Positions 1 through 6,151 of a stretch of DNA of 8,270 nucleotides are shown here, in pieces. The notes beneath the pieces were generated by a model. The model saw nothing but the letters and a program-made list of their open reading frames with translations, was not told the DNA's origin and ran no database searches. The position numbers and the translations under genes were made by a program. This DNA is from Sutterella sp. UBA1442 (lineage in GTDB: Bacteria > Pseudomonadota > Gammaproteobacteria > Burkholderiales > Burkholderiaceae_F). The DNA is taken from positions 1 through 8,270 of the forward strand of contig DCTK01000055.1 of the NCBI GenBank assembly GCA_002329575.1, written 5' to 3'. Every line of letters begins with the position of its first letter. The stretch's first letter is position 1.

Positions 1-840
1 ATCGAAGAAGTTTGTGAAGGCTTTTTGCGGGTCGCAACGCGTGACAATCATTGTATAGACAGCACCGATTAACATGGCTTGAGCTACGCCCATCTTGATG
101 GCCGGAACACAGGTATTGCCGAGTAACAAAATGGTTAGCGGGACAAGCGGAGCGATGGCAAAGAGGATGTTGACGCGATCGATACCGCCAGTGGCATCCG
201 TTTGAATGTCACCCATTTGCCCTGAGCCTTTGTGATCCTTGAGCACATATTCCACAACCGTGATCATTAACGCACCCACTAACGACAACGTTGCATAAAT
301 GTGGGCATTCATGATGATGAATTCCATTGGTTCAATACCAGCCATGCCGGAAATCATCACCGGGTGAGCACCGCCGGGGTTGAAGTTGGAGCCGTAGGTA
401 CCGGCCAAAATGGCAGCAGCGGCACCGGCAGGCGTGATACCGGAGCGAATCATCAACGGAATGAGTGTGGCACCCACAGCTGCGGCACAACCCGAAGCAG
501 AGGGAATGGCAGCATTAATAACCGTTGTCAAAATCGTGCAACAGGGAATAACGAAAAGGCCCAAACTCTTCATCGGACGAGTTAACAATTGCACGAGGTG
601 GATGTCGGCTTTGGTGTAGCTCACCAAGAAAGCAAAACCCATTGCCGAGCAGATTGACTGAATCAAACCGCCGGTGGTCATGGACTTGGCGAATTGATTA
701 AAGGCTTCCATCGGATCCAGAGCGATGGCGCACATTACAAGACCAGATACGCACAAGACCAGACGCGTTTCATAGCGCTTAACCAAGGCGTAAATAGTGG
801 CGATTACGATTACAATCGCTGCCCAAAAGGTTAAACCCAT
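1..840 (-). CDS. DcuC-family C4-dicarboxylate/anion transporter, C-terminal part missing
   Basis: The first 280 residues of an inner-membrane carrier are present. The frame is open to the left edge, so the C-terminal third or more lies outside the window; family members are about 450-460 residues. I translated it from the reverse strand. It is strongly hydrophobic, with likely membrane segments near residues 3-20, 27-41, 62-76, 95-112, 116-131, 138-150, 178-200, 225-241 and 246-266. The Ala/Gly/Ser/Pro-rich stretch around residues 110-170 (SASG near 114-117, then GTYGSNFNPGG at 148-157) resembles the re-entrant core of DcuC-type transporters. The start is the ATG at 840, preceded by AGGAG with a 7-nt spacer; the nearby ATG at 845 hits a stop after four codons. 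It follows the AbgA-like hydrolase by 18 nt, so the two are one transcription unit. Known members exchange C4-dicarboxylates, but the gene context hints at an acyl-amino-acid or similar anion. The family call is fairly safe; the substrate is unknown. Confidence 0.8.
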   Translation of the reverse strand, partial: MGLTFWAAIVIVIATIYALVKRYETRLVLCVSGLVMCAIALDPMEAFNQFAKSMTTGGLIQSICSAMGFAFLVSYTKADIHLVQLLTRPMKSLGLFVIPCCTILTTVINAAIPSASGCAAAVGATLIPLMIRSGITPAGAAAAILAGTYGSNFNPGGAHPVMISGMAGIEPMEFIIMNAHIYATLSLVGALMITVVEYVLKDHKGSGQMGDIQTDATGGIDRVNILFAIAPLVPLTILLLGNTCVPAIKMGVAQAMLIGAVYTMIVTRCDPQKAFTNFFD

Positions 841-847
841 TTCATTT

Positions 848-852
848 CTCCT
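848..852 (-). promoter_or_regulatory. Ribosome binding site of the DcuC-family gene
   Basis: AGGAG on the minus strand lies 7 nt before the ATG at 840, inside the short gap after the hydrolase stop codon. It selects ATG 840 over the out-of-frame ATG at 845. Confidence 0.7.
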
Positions 853-858
853 AAGTGA

Positions 859-2136
859 TTAACGGCCGTTAAGGTGTTCAACCAAACGGGCCAAAATATT
901 TAAACCGACACCAAGGCTGACTTCGTCTTGAATTTCAAAGTTGGCACGATGATGACCTTTGTGGTTGCAACCGAACATGAAGTAGCCACAATCCGCACCG
1001 CACTCAATGGCGCGACGCATCAAGAAGGTACAGTCTTCAGAAGCTCCTGGACTAGGTAAGGTGACAAACTTCTCACCCAAGACCTCACGCATAACCTCAG
1101 ACAAAATTCTTGTCCCTTCTTTGGTCGTTTGAAGTGTGGTGCCTTCACCTACCGTCACCACATCGACCTTAACGTCATGCGTTTTCTCAATCCCTTCGCA
1201 GATGCGATAGACGTTATCGCGCATGTATTGGTTAATTTCGTGCGTAGCTCCGCGCGTTTCCACTTGCATCTTGGCGTGCACGGGCGTGACGTTGCGACCT
1301 TCTCCGGCGTGAAGGGTGCCAACGCTGATGCGTGAGGCGCCTTGGGAGTGACGCGGAATGGCTTGCATCAGTAAAGCCGCAGCGGCAGCGGCAATCAGAG
1401 CGCTACGACCTTTTTCGGGGTCGCTACCGGCATGAGACGGAGCACCCGTAAAGGTAATATCGATTTTGCTTGTGGCTAAAAAGCCCGATTCAGCAATGCA
1501 GCCTTCTCCTAACTTGGCATCGCCACCGATATGGCAACAGTACAGATAGTTGACGTGATCAACCCAACCTTTTTCCATCAGACTCTTAGCCCCACGTGTC
1601 CCTTCTTCACCGGGTTGGAATAAGAGGATAAAACGGCCCTTTAACGCATCTTGATGATCAGCAATCCATTGCGCAATCCCCAACCCCGTTGCCGTGTGGG
1701 CATCGTGACCGCATGAATGCATGCAACCGGCGATTTCAGAGGCGTACCCTCCTTGATTGGCTTCATGCTCTGGATCGGTTGATTCTTCAACCATGACGCA
1801 GTCAATGTCAAACCGCAAAGCCGTGACAGGACCTTCTCGACCGGTATCTAAAAGACCAACGGCACCGGTAAAACCACCCGTTTGATCGATAAACGTTTGG
1901 GGAACTCCCGCTTCAATAGCGCGGGCGATTGCAGCATCAACCTCGGCTTCATTTCGCCCCATGACTGCTGCAGGTTCAATGGCATCAAGGCCGAACTTCA
2001 CTTCAAAGCCAAAGTCTTTTAAAGTGCTGACTACTCGATAAGTTGTCTCGAATTCACACCAACCGGGCTCCGGGCGCTTGTGAAGGGCACGACGATGAGC
2101 CACGGCGGCATCAACATACTTTTGCTCAATTGACAT
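859..2136 (-). CDS. M20-family amidohydrolase, AbgA-like (p-aminobenzoyl-glutamate hydrolase subunit A type)
   Basis: A 425-residue cytoplasmic metallohydrolase without a signal peptide. The likely reaction is cleavage of an amide bond between an acyl or aryl group and an amino acid. Visible M20D features are an RFDID motif (108-112), MHSCGHDAH (139-147) giving metal ligands Cys142 and His144, a Glu pair E177/E178 (general base and metal ligand), His202 in CHIG, HAG (235-237) in the lid/dimerisation domain, GASED (364-368), and a C-terminal His pair (395-396). The insertion before the catalytic core (about residues 58-90, containing GGFTG) matches E. coli AbgA better than generic M20D aminoacylases. 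The start ATG has AGAGGT 8 nt upstream. E. coli AbgA works with a second subunit, AbgB; no AbgB gene is visible here, although one could lie left of the window. Upstream is a porin with an intrinsic terminator between, and downstream is a co-transcribed DcuC-type carrier. The exact substrate is uncertain; N-acyl-amino acids or p-aminobenzoyl-glutamate are candidates. Confidence 0.85.
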   Translation of the reverse strand: MSIEQKYVDAAVAHRRALHKRPEPGWCEFETTYRVVSTLKDFGFEVKFGLDAIEPAAVMGRNEAEVDAAIARAIEAGVPQTFIDQTGGFTGAVGLLDTGREGPVTALRFDIDCVMVEESTDPEHEANQGGYASEIAGCMHSCGHDAHTATGLGIAQWIADHQDALKGRFILLFQPGEEGTRGAKSLMEKGWVDHVNYLYCCHIGGDAKLGEGCIAESGFLATSKIDITFTGAPSHAGSDPEKGRSALIAAAAAALLMQAIPRHSQGASRISVGTLHAGEGRNVTPVHAKMQVETRGATHEINQYMRDNVYRICEGIEKTHDVKVDVVTVGEGTTLQTTKEGTRILSEVMREVLGEKFVTLPSPGASEDCTFLMRRAIECGADCGYFMFGCNHKGHHRANFEIQDEVSLGVGLNILARLVEHLNGR

Positions 2137-2161
2137 TGGAAATGACCTCTATATAAATGTG

Positions 2162-2205
2162 AAAAACCGATGGAGATACCCGTCGCTAATCGATACCCCC
2201 ACCGG
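2162..2205 (-). terminator. Intrinsic terminator after the porin gene
   Basis: On the minus strand, arm CCGGTGGGGGTATC (2205-2192) pairs along all 14 positions with GGTATCTCCATCGG (2180-2167) if G-U pairs are allowed. The loop is 11 nt and TTTTT (2166-2162) follows directly. It lies 13 nt past the porin stop codon and 25 nt before the hydrolase start, so it separates porin from hydrolase. Several wobble pairs make it weaker than a perfect stem, so read-through is plausible. Confidence 0.72.
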
Positions 2206-2218
2206 AAAAGAAAAGACT

Positions 2219-3331
2219 TTAGAACTTGTGCGTCATGCCGGCCAAAGCACTGTACTTGTAGCGATAGCCGTCATTGTCTACAACGTAGTCTTCGTTTTTG
2301 GTGTAGTTGGCAACTAAATACAAGTTCGTGCGCTTGCTCAAATAGTATTCAGCACCGACACTTAATCGATGACGTTGACCTTCTCGGGTTTCATTGCCAA
2401 CATCTTGTTCACCGTCAAAGAAGCCATAGGAGCCGATTAAAGTGGTGTTACCTGAGGCCTTGTAGCGGAAACCGGTGATATAGAGCATACCGTCGACACC
2501 GTGTTCGTCAGCAGTCGAAGTTGCTGAGTGGTTCTTCGGCTTCCAATAGCTAAACAAGCGCCAATCCTTGACGTATTGAGCACCTAAGTAGACTTTTATC
2601 GTATCGGTCAGGTCATAGTTGAAACCGGCAAAGGCTTCAACGGAGTCCTTGCGGTCTACGTTACTTCCTTCATTACCCCACATGATGGTCGAAGCACCCA
2701 AAACACCGTAAAAGCGTCCGTTCGTGTAGGAAATCAAACCGCTTGCAACACGGTCATTGAGGTCTTCTTGCTCCTCTTCTTCACCCGAACGTTGCAACGA
2801 ATACGTCAAACCTAGTTGCCAGCCACCGATACGCGGCGTGTAGTACAAAATGGAGTTATCAGCACGGCTGTCGGAAGCAAAGAGGCCAGAAATCGTGAAG
2901 TCAGACGTATAGCTCGTTAAGAACGGGTCAAGCATCGTAATGCCCATGCCGAACGGAGCGTTCGAGGAGGTCACCGTGCCCATTCGACCGAAAGCTAATT
3001 CACCGTAGGTCTTGCTCTTGACCGATAAAATAGATCGACGATTAAAGAGCACTCCGTCTTGCATGAATTCGCCGGAGTCGATCATGAAGCCGTTTTCGAA
3101 GTAACCGTTAATCGAAACATCCTCATTGAGTTGCTCGCGAATGTTAAAGCCAAAGCGCGATGCTCCGTCATTTAGCCCCCAATTGGTTTCACCGTCTTTT
3201 GTACCGCCATGGTAGTTATCAACACCAAAGTTAAAATCGGCACGACCGTAGATTTCAACATCAGCGGCTAGGGCCGTGTTTGAACACAAGGCTGCGGCAA
3301 CGGCACAAGTTATTAGAGAGATTTTCTTCAT
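2219..3331 (-). CDS. Gram-negative outer-membrane porin (betaproteobacterial general porin family)
   Basis: A 370-residue outer-membrane channel, expected to be a 16-strand beta barrel acting as a trimer for passive uptake of small hydrophilic solutes. Residues 1-22 form a classic signal peptide (KK near the N-terminus, hydrophobic core, ALA before the cut), giving a mature start of ADVEIYGR. That start, with alternating beta-strand residues, is typical of betaproteobacterial porins. The protein ends ...MTHKF, the terminal Phe recognised by the BAM machinery. ELAFGRMGT (111-119) is the usual strand before constriction loop 3, which likely spans about 120-150. An acidic run GEEEEQED (183-190) probably lies in a surface loop. 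Upstream AAAGG about 8 nt before the ATG serves as ribosome binding site. The gene is divergent from the LysR-type regulator across a repeat-rich 443-nt region and is followed by a terminator. This context suggests induced expression as the outer-membrane step of the neighbouring hydrolase/transporter module. The family is certain; the solute is not. Confidence 0.93.
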   Translation of the reverse strand: MKKISLITCAVAAALCSNTALAADVEIYGRADFNFGVDNYHGGTKDGETNWGLNDGASRFGFNIREQLNEDVSINGYFENGFMIDSGEFMQDGVLFNRRSILSVKSKTYGELAFGRMGTVTSSNAPFGMGITMLDPFLTSYTSDFTISGLFASDSRADNSILYYTPRIGGWQLGLTYSLQRSGEEEEQEDLNDRVASGLISYTNGRFYGVLGASTIMWGNEGSNVDRKDSVEAFAGFNYDLTDTIKVYLGAQYVKDWRLFSYWKPKNHSATSTADEHGVDGMLYITGFRYKASGNTTLIGSYGFFDGEQDVGNETREGQRHRLSVGAEYYLSKRTNLYLVANYTKNEDYVVDNDGYRYKYSALAGMTHKF

Positions 3332-3342
3332 AAAAGTACCTT

Positions 3343-3391
3343 TTTGAACTAGAAAAAGACTTGTAAGACGAACTCTTTGTTAAAGTTCAAA
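3343..3391 (-). promoter_or_regulatory. Possible alternative hairpins in the porin mRNA leader
   Basis: In the leader, TTTGAACT (3391-3384) can pair perfectly with AGTTCAAA (3350-3343), which abuts the AAAGG ribosome binding site. The same GAAC arm can instead pair with GTTC at 3373-3370 together with TTT/AAA (3386-3370 region, two-base bulge). The two structures compete for one arm. All arms are short and AU-rich, so this may be chance. Confidence 0.3.
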
Positions 3392-3451
3392 GGCATTATT
3401 CGTTAAAACATGCATTGATAAAAGTACAATTTAGCCAACAAACAATTGCTA

Positions 3452-3496
3452 AAATCTCAATAAAATTAACTCGTTGTCTTACTTAAATTGAGATTT
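3452..3496. repeat. 10-bp perfect inverted repeat, 25-nt spacer
   Basis: AAATCTCAAT (3452-3461) and ATTGAGATTT (3487-3496) are exact reverse complements. The position is 121-165 nt upstream of the porin start. They could be paired operator half-sites or a leader stem if transcription begins further upstream. Confidence 0.5.
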
Positions 3497-3506
3497 GCCT
3501 GCAAAT
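3493..3506. repeat. 14-bp near-contiguous palindrome ATTTGC-CT-GCAAAT
   Basis: ATTTGC and GCAAAT are exact reverse complements with two bases between them. It overlaps the right arm of the 3452-3496 repeat. A further ATTTGC lies at 3548-3553. It may belong to a regulator-binding cluster on the porin side. Confidence 0.4.
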
Positions 3507-3517
3507 ACTGAATTTCT

Positions 3518-3536
3518 AATTGCGATATCTGCAATT
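3518..3536. promoter_or_regulatory. Candidate LysR-type operator, AATTGC-N7-GCAATT
   Basis: AATTGC (3518-3523) and GCAATT (3531-3536) are perfect reverse complements around a 7-base centre. The dyad contains TGCGATATCTGCA (3521-3533), which fits the T-N11-A rule of LysR-type recognition sites. Part of it, GATATCTGC, recurs at 3592-3600, 68 bp away on the same strand. It lies 187-205 nt upstream of the porin start and about 240 nt upstream of the regulator start, consistent with an activator site for the porin. This is inferred from symmetry and position only. Confidence 0.45.
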
Positions 3537-3591
3537 TAATAACCAACATTTGCAACGATATAGGGAAATCCCCGATAGTAAAGAAAGATGA

Positions 3592-3600
3592 GATATCTGC
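3592..3600. repeat. Second copy of GATATCTGC
   Basis: This repeats the core of the dyad at 3518-3536. With one more matching base two positions upstream, 10 of 11 positions agree (3522-3532 and 3590-3600). Here it lacks the symmetric left half. It could be a weaker second contact site for the same regulator. Confidence 0.35.
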
Positions 3601-3647
3601 TTTAAATCAAAGCGTTAAATGTTGCTGTTTTAACTAAGTCTGTTATC

Positions 3648-3662
3648 TGAGAGTAGTTCTCA
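3648..3662. repeat. 15-bp dyad TGAGA-N5-TCTCA
   Basis: The five-base arms are perfect reverse complements around GTAGT. The arms contain the same TGAGA/TCTCA letters as the 3452-3496 repeat (ATCTCAAT/ATTGAGAT), so the two may share a recognised half-site. Confidence 0.35.
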
Positions 3663-3678
3663 TGTCATCACTAACAGT

Positions 3679-3694
3679 ATGGTAAAAATACCAT
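3679..3694. promoter_or_regulatory. 16-bp palindrome ATGGTA-AAAA-TACCAT, candidate operator
   Basis: The six-base arms are perfect around an A4 centre, 81-96 nt upstream of the regulator's GTG. No T-run follows, so it is not a terminator. It is the tightest palindrome in the region and a good candidate for protein binding, by the LysR-type regulator or by another factor. Confidence 0.45.
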
Positions 3695-3725
3695 TCATCA
3701 AAAACGGCAATTAAATACTGTTTTA

Positions 3726-3743
3726 ATCAACACTATTGATAAT
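3726..3743 (+). promoter_or_regulatory. Putative -10 of the LysR-type gene overlapped by a T-N11-A dyad
   Basis: GATAAT (3738-3743) is a reasonable -10 box that would start transcription near 3750, about 25 nt before the GTG. I see no good -35 at 16-18 nt. ATCAA-N5-TTGAT (3726-3740) is a perfect dyad with T3727 and A3739 in T-N11-A spacing, and it overlaps the -10. This is the arrangement expected for negative autoregulation by a LysR-type protein. Confidence 0.4.
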
Positions 3744-3764
3744 TTATGAATGCTTGCTTTAAAG

Positions 3765-3770
3765 AGAGGT
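3765..3770 (+). promoter_or_regulatory. Ribosome binding site deciding the GTG start of the LysR-type gene
   Basis: AGAGGT ends 4 nt before the GTG at 3775. An in-frame TAA at 3760-3762 excludes any upstream start. The ATG at 3773 is out of frame and stops within eight codons. Confidence 0.65.
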
Positions 3771-3774
3771 AGAT

Positions 3775-4734
3775 GTGCGTAAGGTCAATAATTTAGAAAT
3801 TTGGCGCTATTTCATTGAAGCTGTTGATGCCGGAGGCGTCAACGCTGCTGCGGAGCGACTTGGAATTGAGCCAAGCACCGTGAGTCGCGCCCTACGATCG
3901 CTAGAGCAAGAAATCGGCTCTGCACTGTGGGTTCGCAATACTCGACCAGCGCAACTTTCTGCATTAGGAGAGCAGACCTATGTGCGCGTCAAAGACCTCT
4001 TAGCTGAACATGACTCACTGGAATCGTTTCTATTTGAAGACAAAAATTCTATGGCCGGTGTCATTCGCATATCATCACAAATTGGCTTTACCGCCAAGAT
4101 CATGATGGACGATGTTTGTGAATTTTTGAGAATGTATCCAGATATTCATTTTGAAGTCGTTGACCAGTTCAAAAGTATTGAATCTACGCTCTATGGCAAA
4201 GGAACAGATCGGTGTGATATTGCGTTTGGCTACTCTACTGCCAACGATATCAACGGGCTGGTAAAAATCTACACTTCTACCGTCCCCTATATTGCTTGTG
4301 CCTCTAAAAACTATATTGAAGAAAACGGAGCGCCACGAACCCCTGCAGACTGCTTACGACATCGTGGCGTGTTAGTCAGTTCCGCTGTCCGTCAATCAAC
4401 TTTGAGCCTAACGAAGGATAAGATAAGTCTTCCGCTACGATGGAAATCCACCGTAGTAGTTGGCAATCCTTTTGCTGCCCGTCGAGCAATCAAGCTTGGT
4501 GTAGGTGTTATGCCAGATATGTCGCTTTATCACGCAGCTCAATTTTTACAAGATGGAAGTTGGGAAGTCGTAATGCCTGGGTGGCAACGGCCGCCAAATG
4601 ACGCTTATGTTTACGCCACGGAAGAAAGTTACGCCAAAAAGCGCGTTAGAACGTTTATGGACTGGTTCGCTGAAAGGCGGCGTGCGCATGACGCAAAAAT
4701 GAAAGCCGCCTTCAGTGAATATTATTTGATGTGA
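3775..4734 (+). CDS. LysR-type transcriptional regulator
   Basis: A 319-residue DNA-binding regulator. The N-terminal winged helix-turn-helix spans about residues 6-65: AAAERLGIEPSTVSRALRSLEQEIG (24-48) is the helix-turn-helix and recognition helix, followed by the wing ending LSALGEQTY (61-69) and the linker helix. Residues about 90-300 form the two-lobed effector-binding domain, starting at GVIRISS and containing the lobe-2 pattern GVGVMPD (242-248). The C-terminus has a basic tail of about 20 residues (AERRRAHDAKMKAAF) beyond the usual fold. The start is GTG, set by AGAGGT just upstream. It is divergent from the porin and most likely controls the porin and the hydrolase/transporter genes beyond it, and probably itself. 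The effector is unknown; the transported compound or its hydrolysis product is a natural guess. Its 3' end converges on the serine dehydratase gene with only 4 nt between stop codons. Confidence 0.93.
   Translation: MRKVNNLEIWRYFIEAVDAGGVNAAAERLGIEPSTVSRALRSLEQEIGSALWVRNTRPAQLSALGEQTYVRVKDLLAEHDSLESFLFEDKNSMAGVIRISSQIGFTAKIMMDDVCEFLRMYPDIHFEVVDQFKSIESTLYGKGTDRCDIAFGYSTANDINGLVKIYTSTVPYIACASKNYIEENGAPRTPADCLRHRGVLVSSAVRQSTLSLTKDKISLPLRWKSTVVVGNPFAARRAIKLGVGVMPDMSLYHAAQFLQDGSWEVVMPGWQRPPNDAYVYATEESYAKKRVRTFMDWFAERRRAHDAKMKAAFSEYYLM
4670..4715. repeat. Strong GC-rich inverted repeat at the LysR/serine dehydratase convergence
   Basis: CTGAAAGGCGGC (4670-4681) pairs with GCCGCCTTCAG (4705-4715) with one bulged A. 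The 23-nt loop holds a nested TGCG/CGCA. It lies inside the last codons of the LysR-type gene and 24 nt past the serine dehydratase stop on the other strand. No T-run follows on either strand, so it is not a standard intrinsic terminator. It may protect 3' ends or pause polymerase for both transcripts. Confidence 0.45.
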
Positions 4735-4738
4735 TCGG

Positions 4739-6133
4739 TTAGCACTCCACAACCGTAACGGCTAAGCCGCCTTGGCTTGTTTCCTTGTACTTGGACTGCA
4801 TATCACGGCCCGTTTGGAGCATCGTGAGAATGACGTTGTCGAGCGACACATAGTGCTCGCCGTTGCCCATCAAAGACATCCGAGCAGAGTTAACAGCTTT
4901 AACCGCAGCCACGGCATTGCGTTCAATGCAAGGAATTTGCACTTGACCGGCAATAGGATCACAAGTCATACCGAGATTGTGCTCCATACCGATTTCAGCA
5001 GCATTTTCGACTTGCTTGGCGGTGCCGCCTAACACTTGGGTTAAAGCACCGGCTGCCATCGAGCAAGCCACTCCCACTTCACCTTGGCAGCCCACTTCAG
5101 CACCGGAAATCGAAGCGTTTTGTTTATACAAAATCCCGATTTGACCGGCAGTGAGCAAAAAGTCTCGCACACCGTTAATATCGGCGCCTTTGACAAACTT
5201 CATGTAGTAGTGCAACACGGCAGGAATGACGCCGGCAGCCCCATTAGTCGGAGCCGTTACGACTCGTCCGCCGCAGGCGTTTTCTTCATTTGCGGCGAAA
5301 GCAAATACATTAATCCAATCCAATACGGTCAAACTGTCATCGTGCGCGCCTTCAAAAGCCATCAACTTTTGAAGCATATCCTTGGCACGGCGACGAACTT
5401 TCATGGGGCCTGGCATGATGCCTTCTGCACGAAGACCGCGAGCAACACAAGCTTGCATTGCCTCCCAGAGCTTATCAAGTTGCTCATTGATGGCTTCGTC
5501 AGTTTGCCACCAAACGCGCTCGTTGGCTCTAACGATCTCAGGAATTGAGAGCCCTGTCTTTTCACACCAATTGAGCATGTCTTCAGCCGTTGCAATGGGA
5601 TAGGGCTGAGGCTTCGTGTGGGCGGTTTCTTTTGCTTCAGTGACTTTATCGAAGTTATCGTGATCGGCTTCAACAATAAAACCACCTCCGATTGAATAGT
5701 AACGACGTGACAGAAGAACCTGACCGTCTTTATCCTGAGCAATGACGTGCATGCTATTGGTGTGGTAAATCGCGATCTTCTCCGGACTTAAGATGATGTC
5801 GCGTTCAGGATCAAAAGCAATGACCGTGCCATTGGCAAGACGTAATTGTTTGTCTCGTTTAATGGCTTCAAGGTAGCCTGGTGCTTTATCCAAATCCACA
5901 TCAGCAGGCAAGAAACCCATCAAACCAAGCTGAAAAGCGGTATCGGTGGAGTGACCGATACCGGTGGCACCCAGACTGCCCATAAAATCGACCCAGAGAC
6001 GGTCCGTGCGAACATCCAGTCCTGATTCAATCAATTCTTCTGCAAAACGCACGGCAGCACGCATGGGGCCGACCGTATGAGAAGAAGAAGGACCGATACC
6101 GATGCGGAAAATGTCAAAAACGCTCACGCTCAT
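4739..6133 (-). CDS. sdaA: L-serine ammonia-lyase (L-serine dehydratase), single-chain iron-sulfur type
   Basis: A cytoplasmic enzyme converting L-serine to pyruvate and ammonia with a [4Fe-4S] cluster in place of pyridoxal phosphate. It has 464 residues from the start chosen here, close to E. coli SdaA (454). The N-terminal beta domain (about 1-155) opens with [13 protein letters not shown]; the catalytic alpha domain (about 190-460) contains the conserved [13 protein letters not shown] stretch (294-306). Cluster ligands are visible as Cys349 (GCQGEVG), Cys391 (TCDPI) and Cys402 (IPC). The final residue Cys464 matches the C-terminal cysteine that occupies the cluster in the Legionella enzyme. 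I chose the ATG at 6133: GAGGAG (6145-6140) touches the upstream ATG at 6139 with no spacer but lies 6 nt before 6133, and starting MSVSVFDIF matches family N-termini. It is downstream of the GcvT/YgfZ-like gene, 18 nt away, in one operon, and provides pyruvate and nitrogen from serine. Confidence 0.95.
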   Translation of the reverse strand: MSVSVFDIFRIGIGPSSSHTVGPMRAAVRFAEELIESGLDVRTDRLWVDFMGSLGATGIGHSTDTAFQLGLMGFLPADVDLDKAPGYLEAIKRDKQLRLANGTVIAFDPERDIILSPEKIAIYHTNSMHVIAQDKDGQVLLSRRYYSIGGGFIVEADHDNFDKVTEAKETAHTKPQPYPIATAEDMLNWCEKTGLSIPEIVRANERVWWQTDEAINEQLDKLWEAMQACVARGLRAEGIMPGPMKVRRRAKDMLQKLMAFEGAHDDSLTVLDWINVFAFAANEENACGGRVVTAPTNGAAGVIPAVLHYYMKFVKGADINGVRDFLLTAGQIGILYKQNASISGAEVGCQGEVGVACSMAAGALTQVLGGTAKQVENAAEIGMEHNLGMTCDPIAGQVQIPCIERNAVAAVKAVNSARMSLMGNGEHYVSLDNVILTMLQTGRDMQSKYKETSQGGLAVTVVEC

Positions 6134-6139
6134 CTTCAT

Positions 6140-6145
6140 CTCCTC
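6140..6145 (-). promoter_or_regulatory. Ribosome binding site that favours the second ATG of sdaA
   Basis: GAGGAG directly abuts ATG 6139-6137 and sits 6 nt from ATG 6133-6131. Only the second spacing is normal, so the protein probably begins MSVSVF and not MKMSVSVF. Confidence 0.7.
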
Positions 6146-6151
6146 AATGTT

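Larger units (their letters stand above)
3332..3774. other. AT-rich divergent control region between porin and LysR-type gene
   Basis: These 443 nt hold no credible coding frame; the ATG at 3662 opens only seven codons. The region is visibly richer in A+T than its flanks and contains many short inverted repeats, listed separately, plus short direct repeats: GATATCTGC at 3524-3532 and 3592-3600, and AAATACTG at 3503-3510 and 3713-3720. It must carry the promoters of both the porin (leftward) and the regulator (rightward). I could not assign a porin promoter with good -35 and -10 boxes. AATAAT on the minus strand at 3400-3395 is a possible -10 but lacks a matching -35, as expected for an activator-dependent promoter. 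Confidence 0.6.

Noticed and set aside
301..619. Two overlapping plus-strand open frames (94 and 69 residues)
   Set aside because: They lie antisense to the continuous, hydrophobic DcuC-family reading frame and show no family features of their own.
3710..3727. ATTAAA-N6-TTTAAT inverted repeat
   Set aside because: It is purely A/T in the arms within an AT-rich region, so it is expected by chance.
3726..3740. FNR/ANR-type site
   Set aside because: The half-sites are in the order ATCAA...TTGAT with 5 nt between; the FNR consensus is TTGAT-N4-ATCAA.
3332..3774. Small RNA gene or small protein in the large gap
   Set aside because: I see no intrinsic terminator hairpin with a T-run, and no open frame of useful length with a ribosome binding site.
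4764..4778. AAGCC-N5-GGCTT as a terminator for the LysR-type gene
   Set aside because: The stem is only 5 bp, a broken T-run follows, and it lies in sdaA coding sequence.
5084..5742. Open frames of 154 and 73 residues on plus and 113 on minus
   Set aside because: All overlap the well-supported serine dehydratase frame with its conserved motifs; their translations look like out-of-frame sequence.
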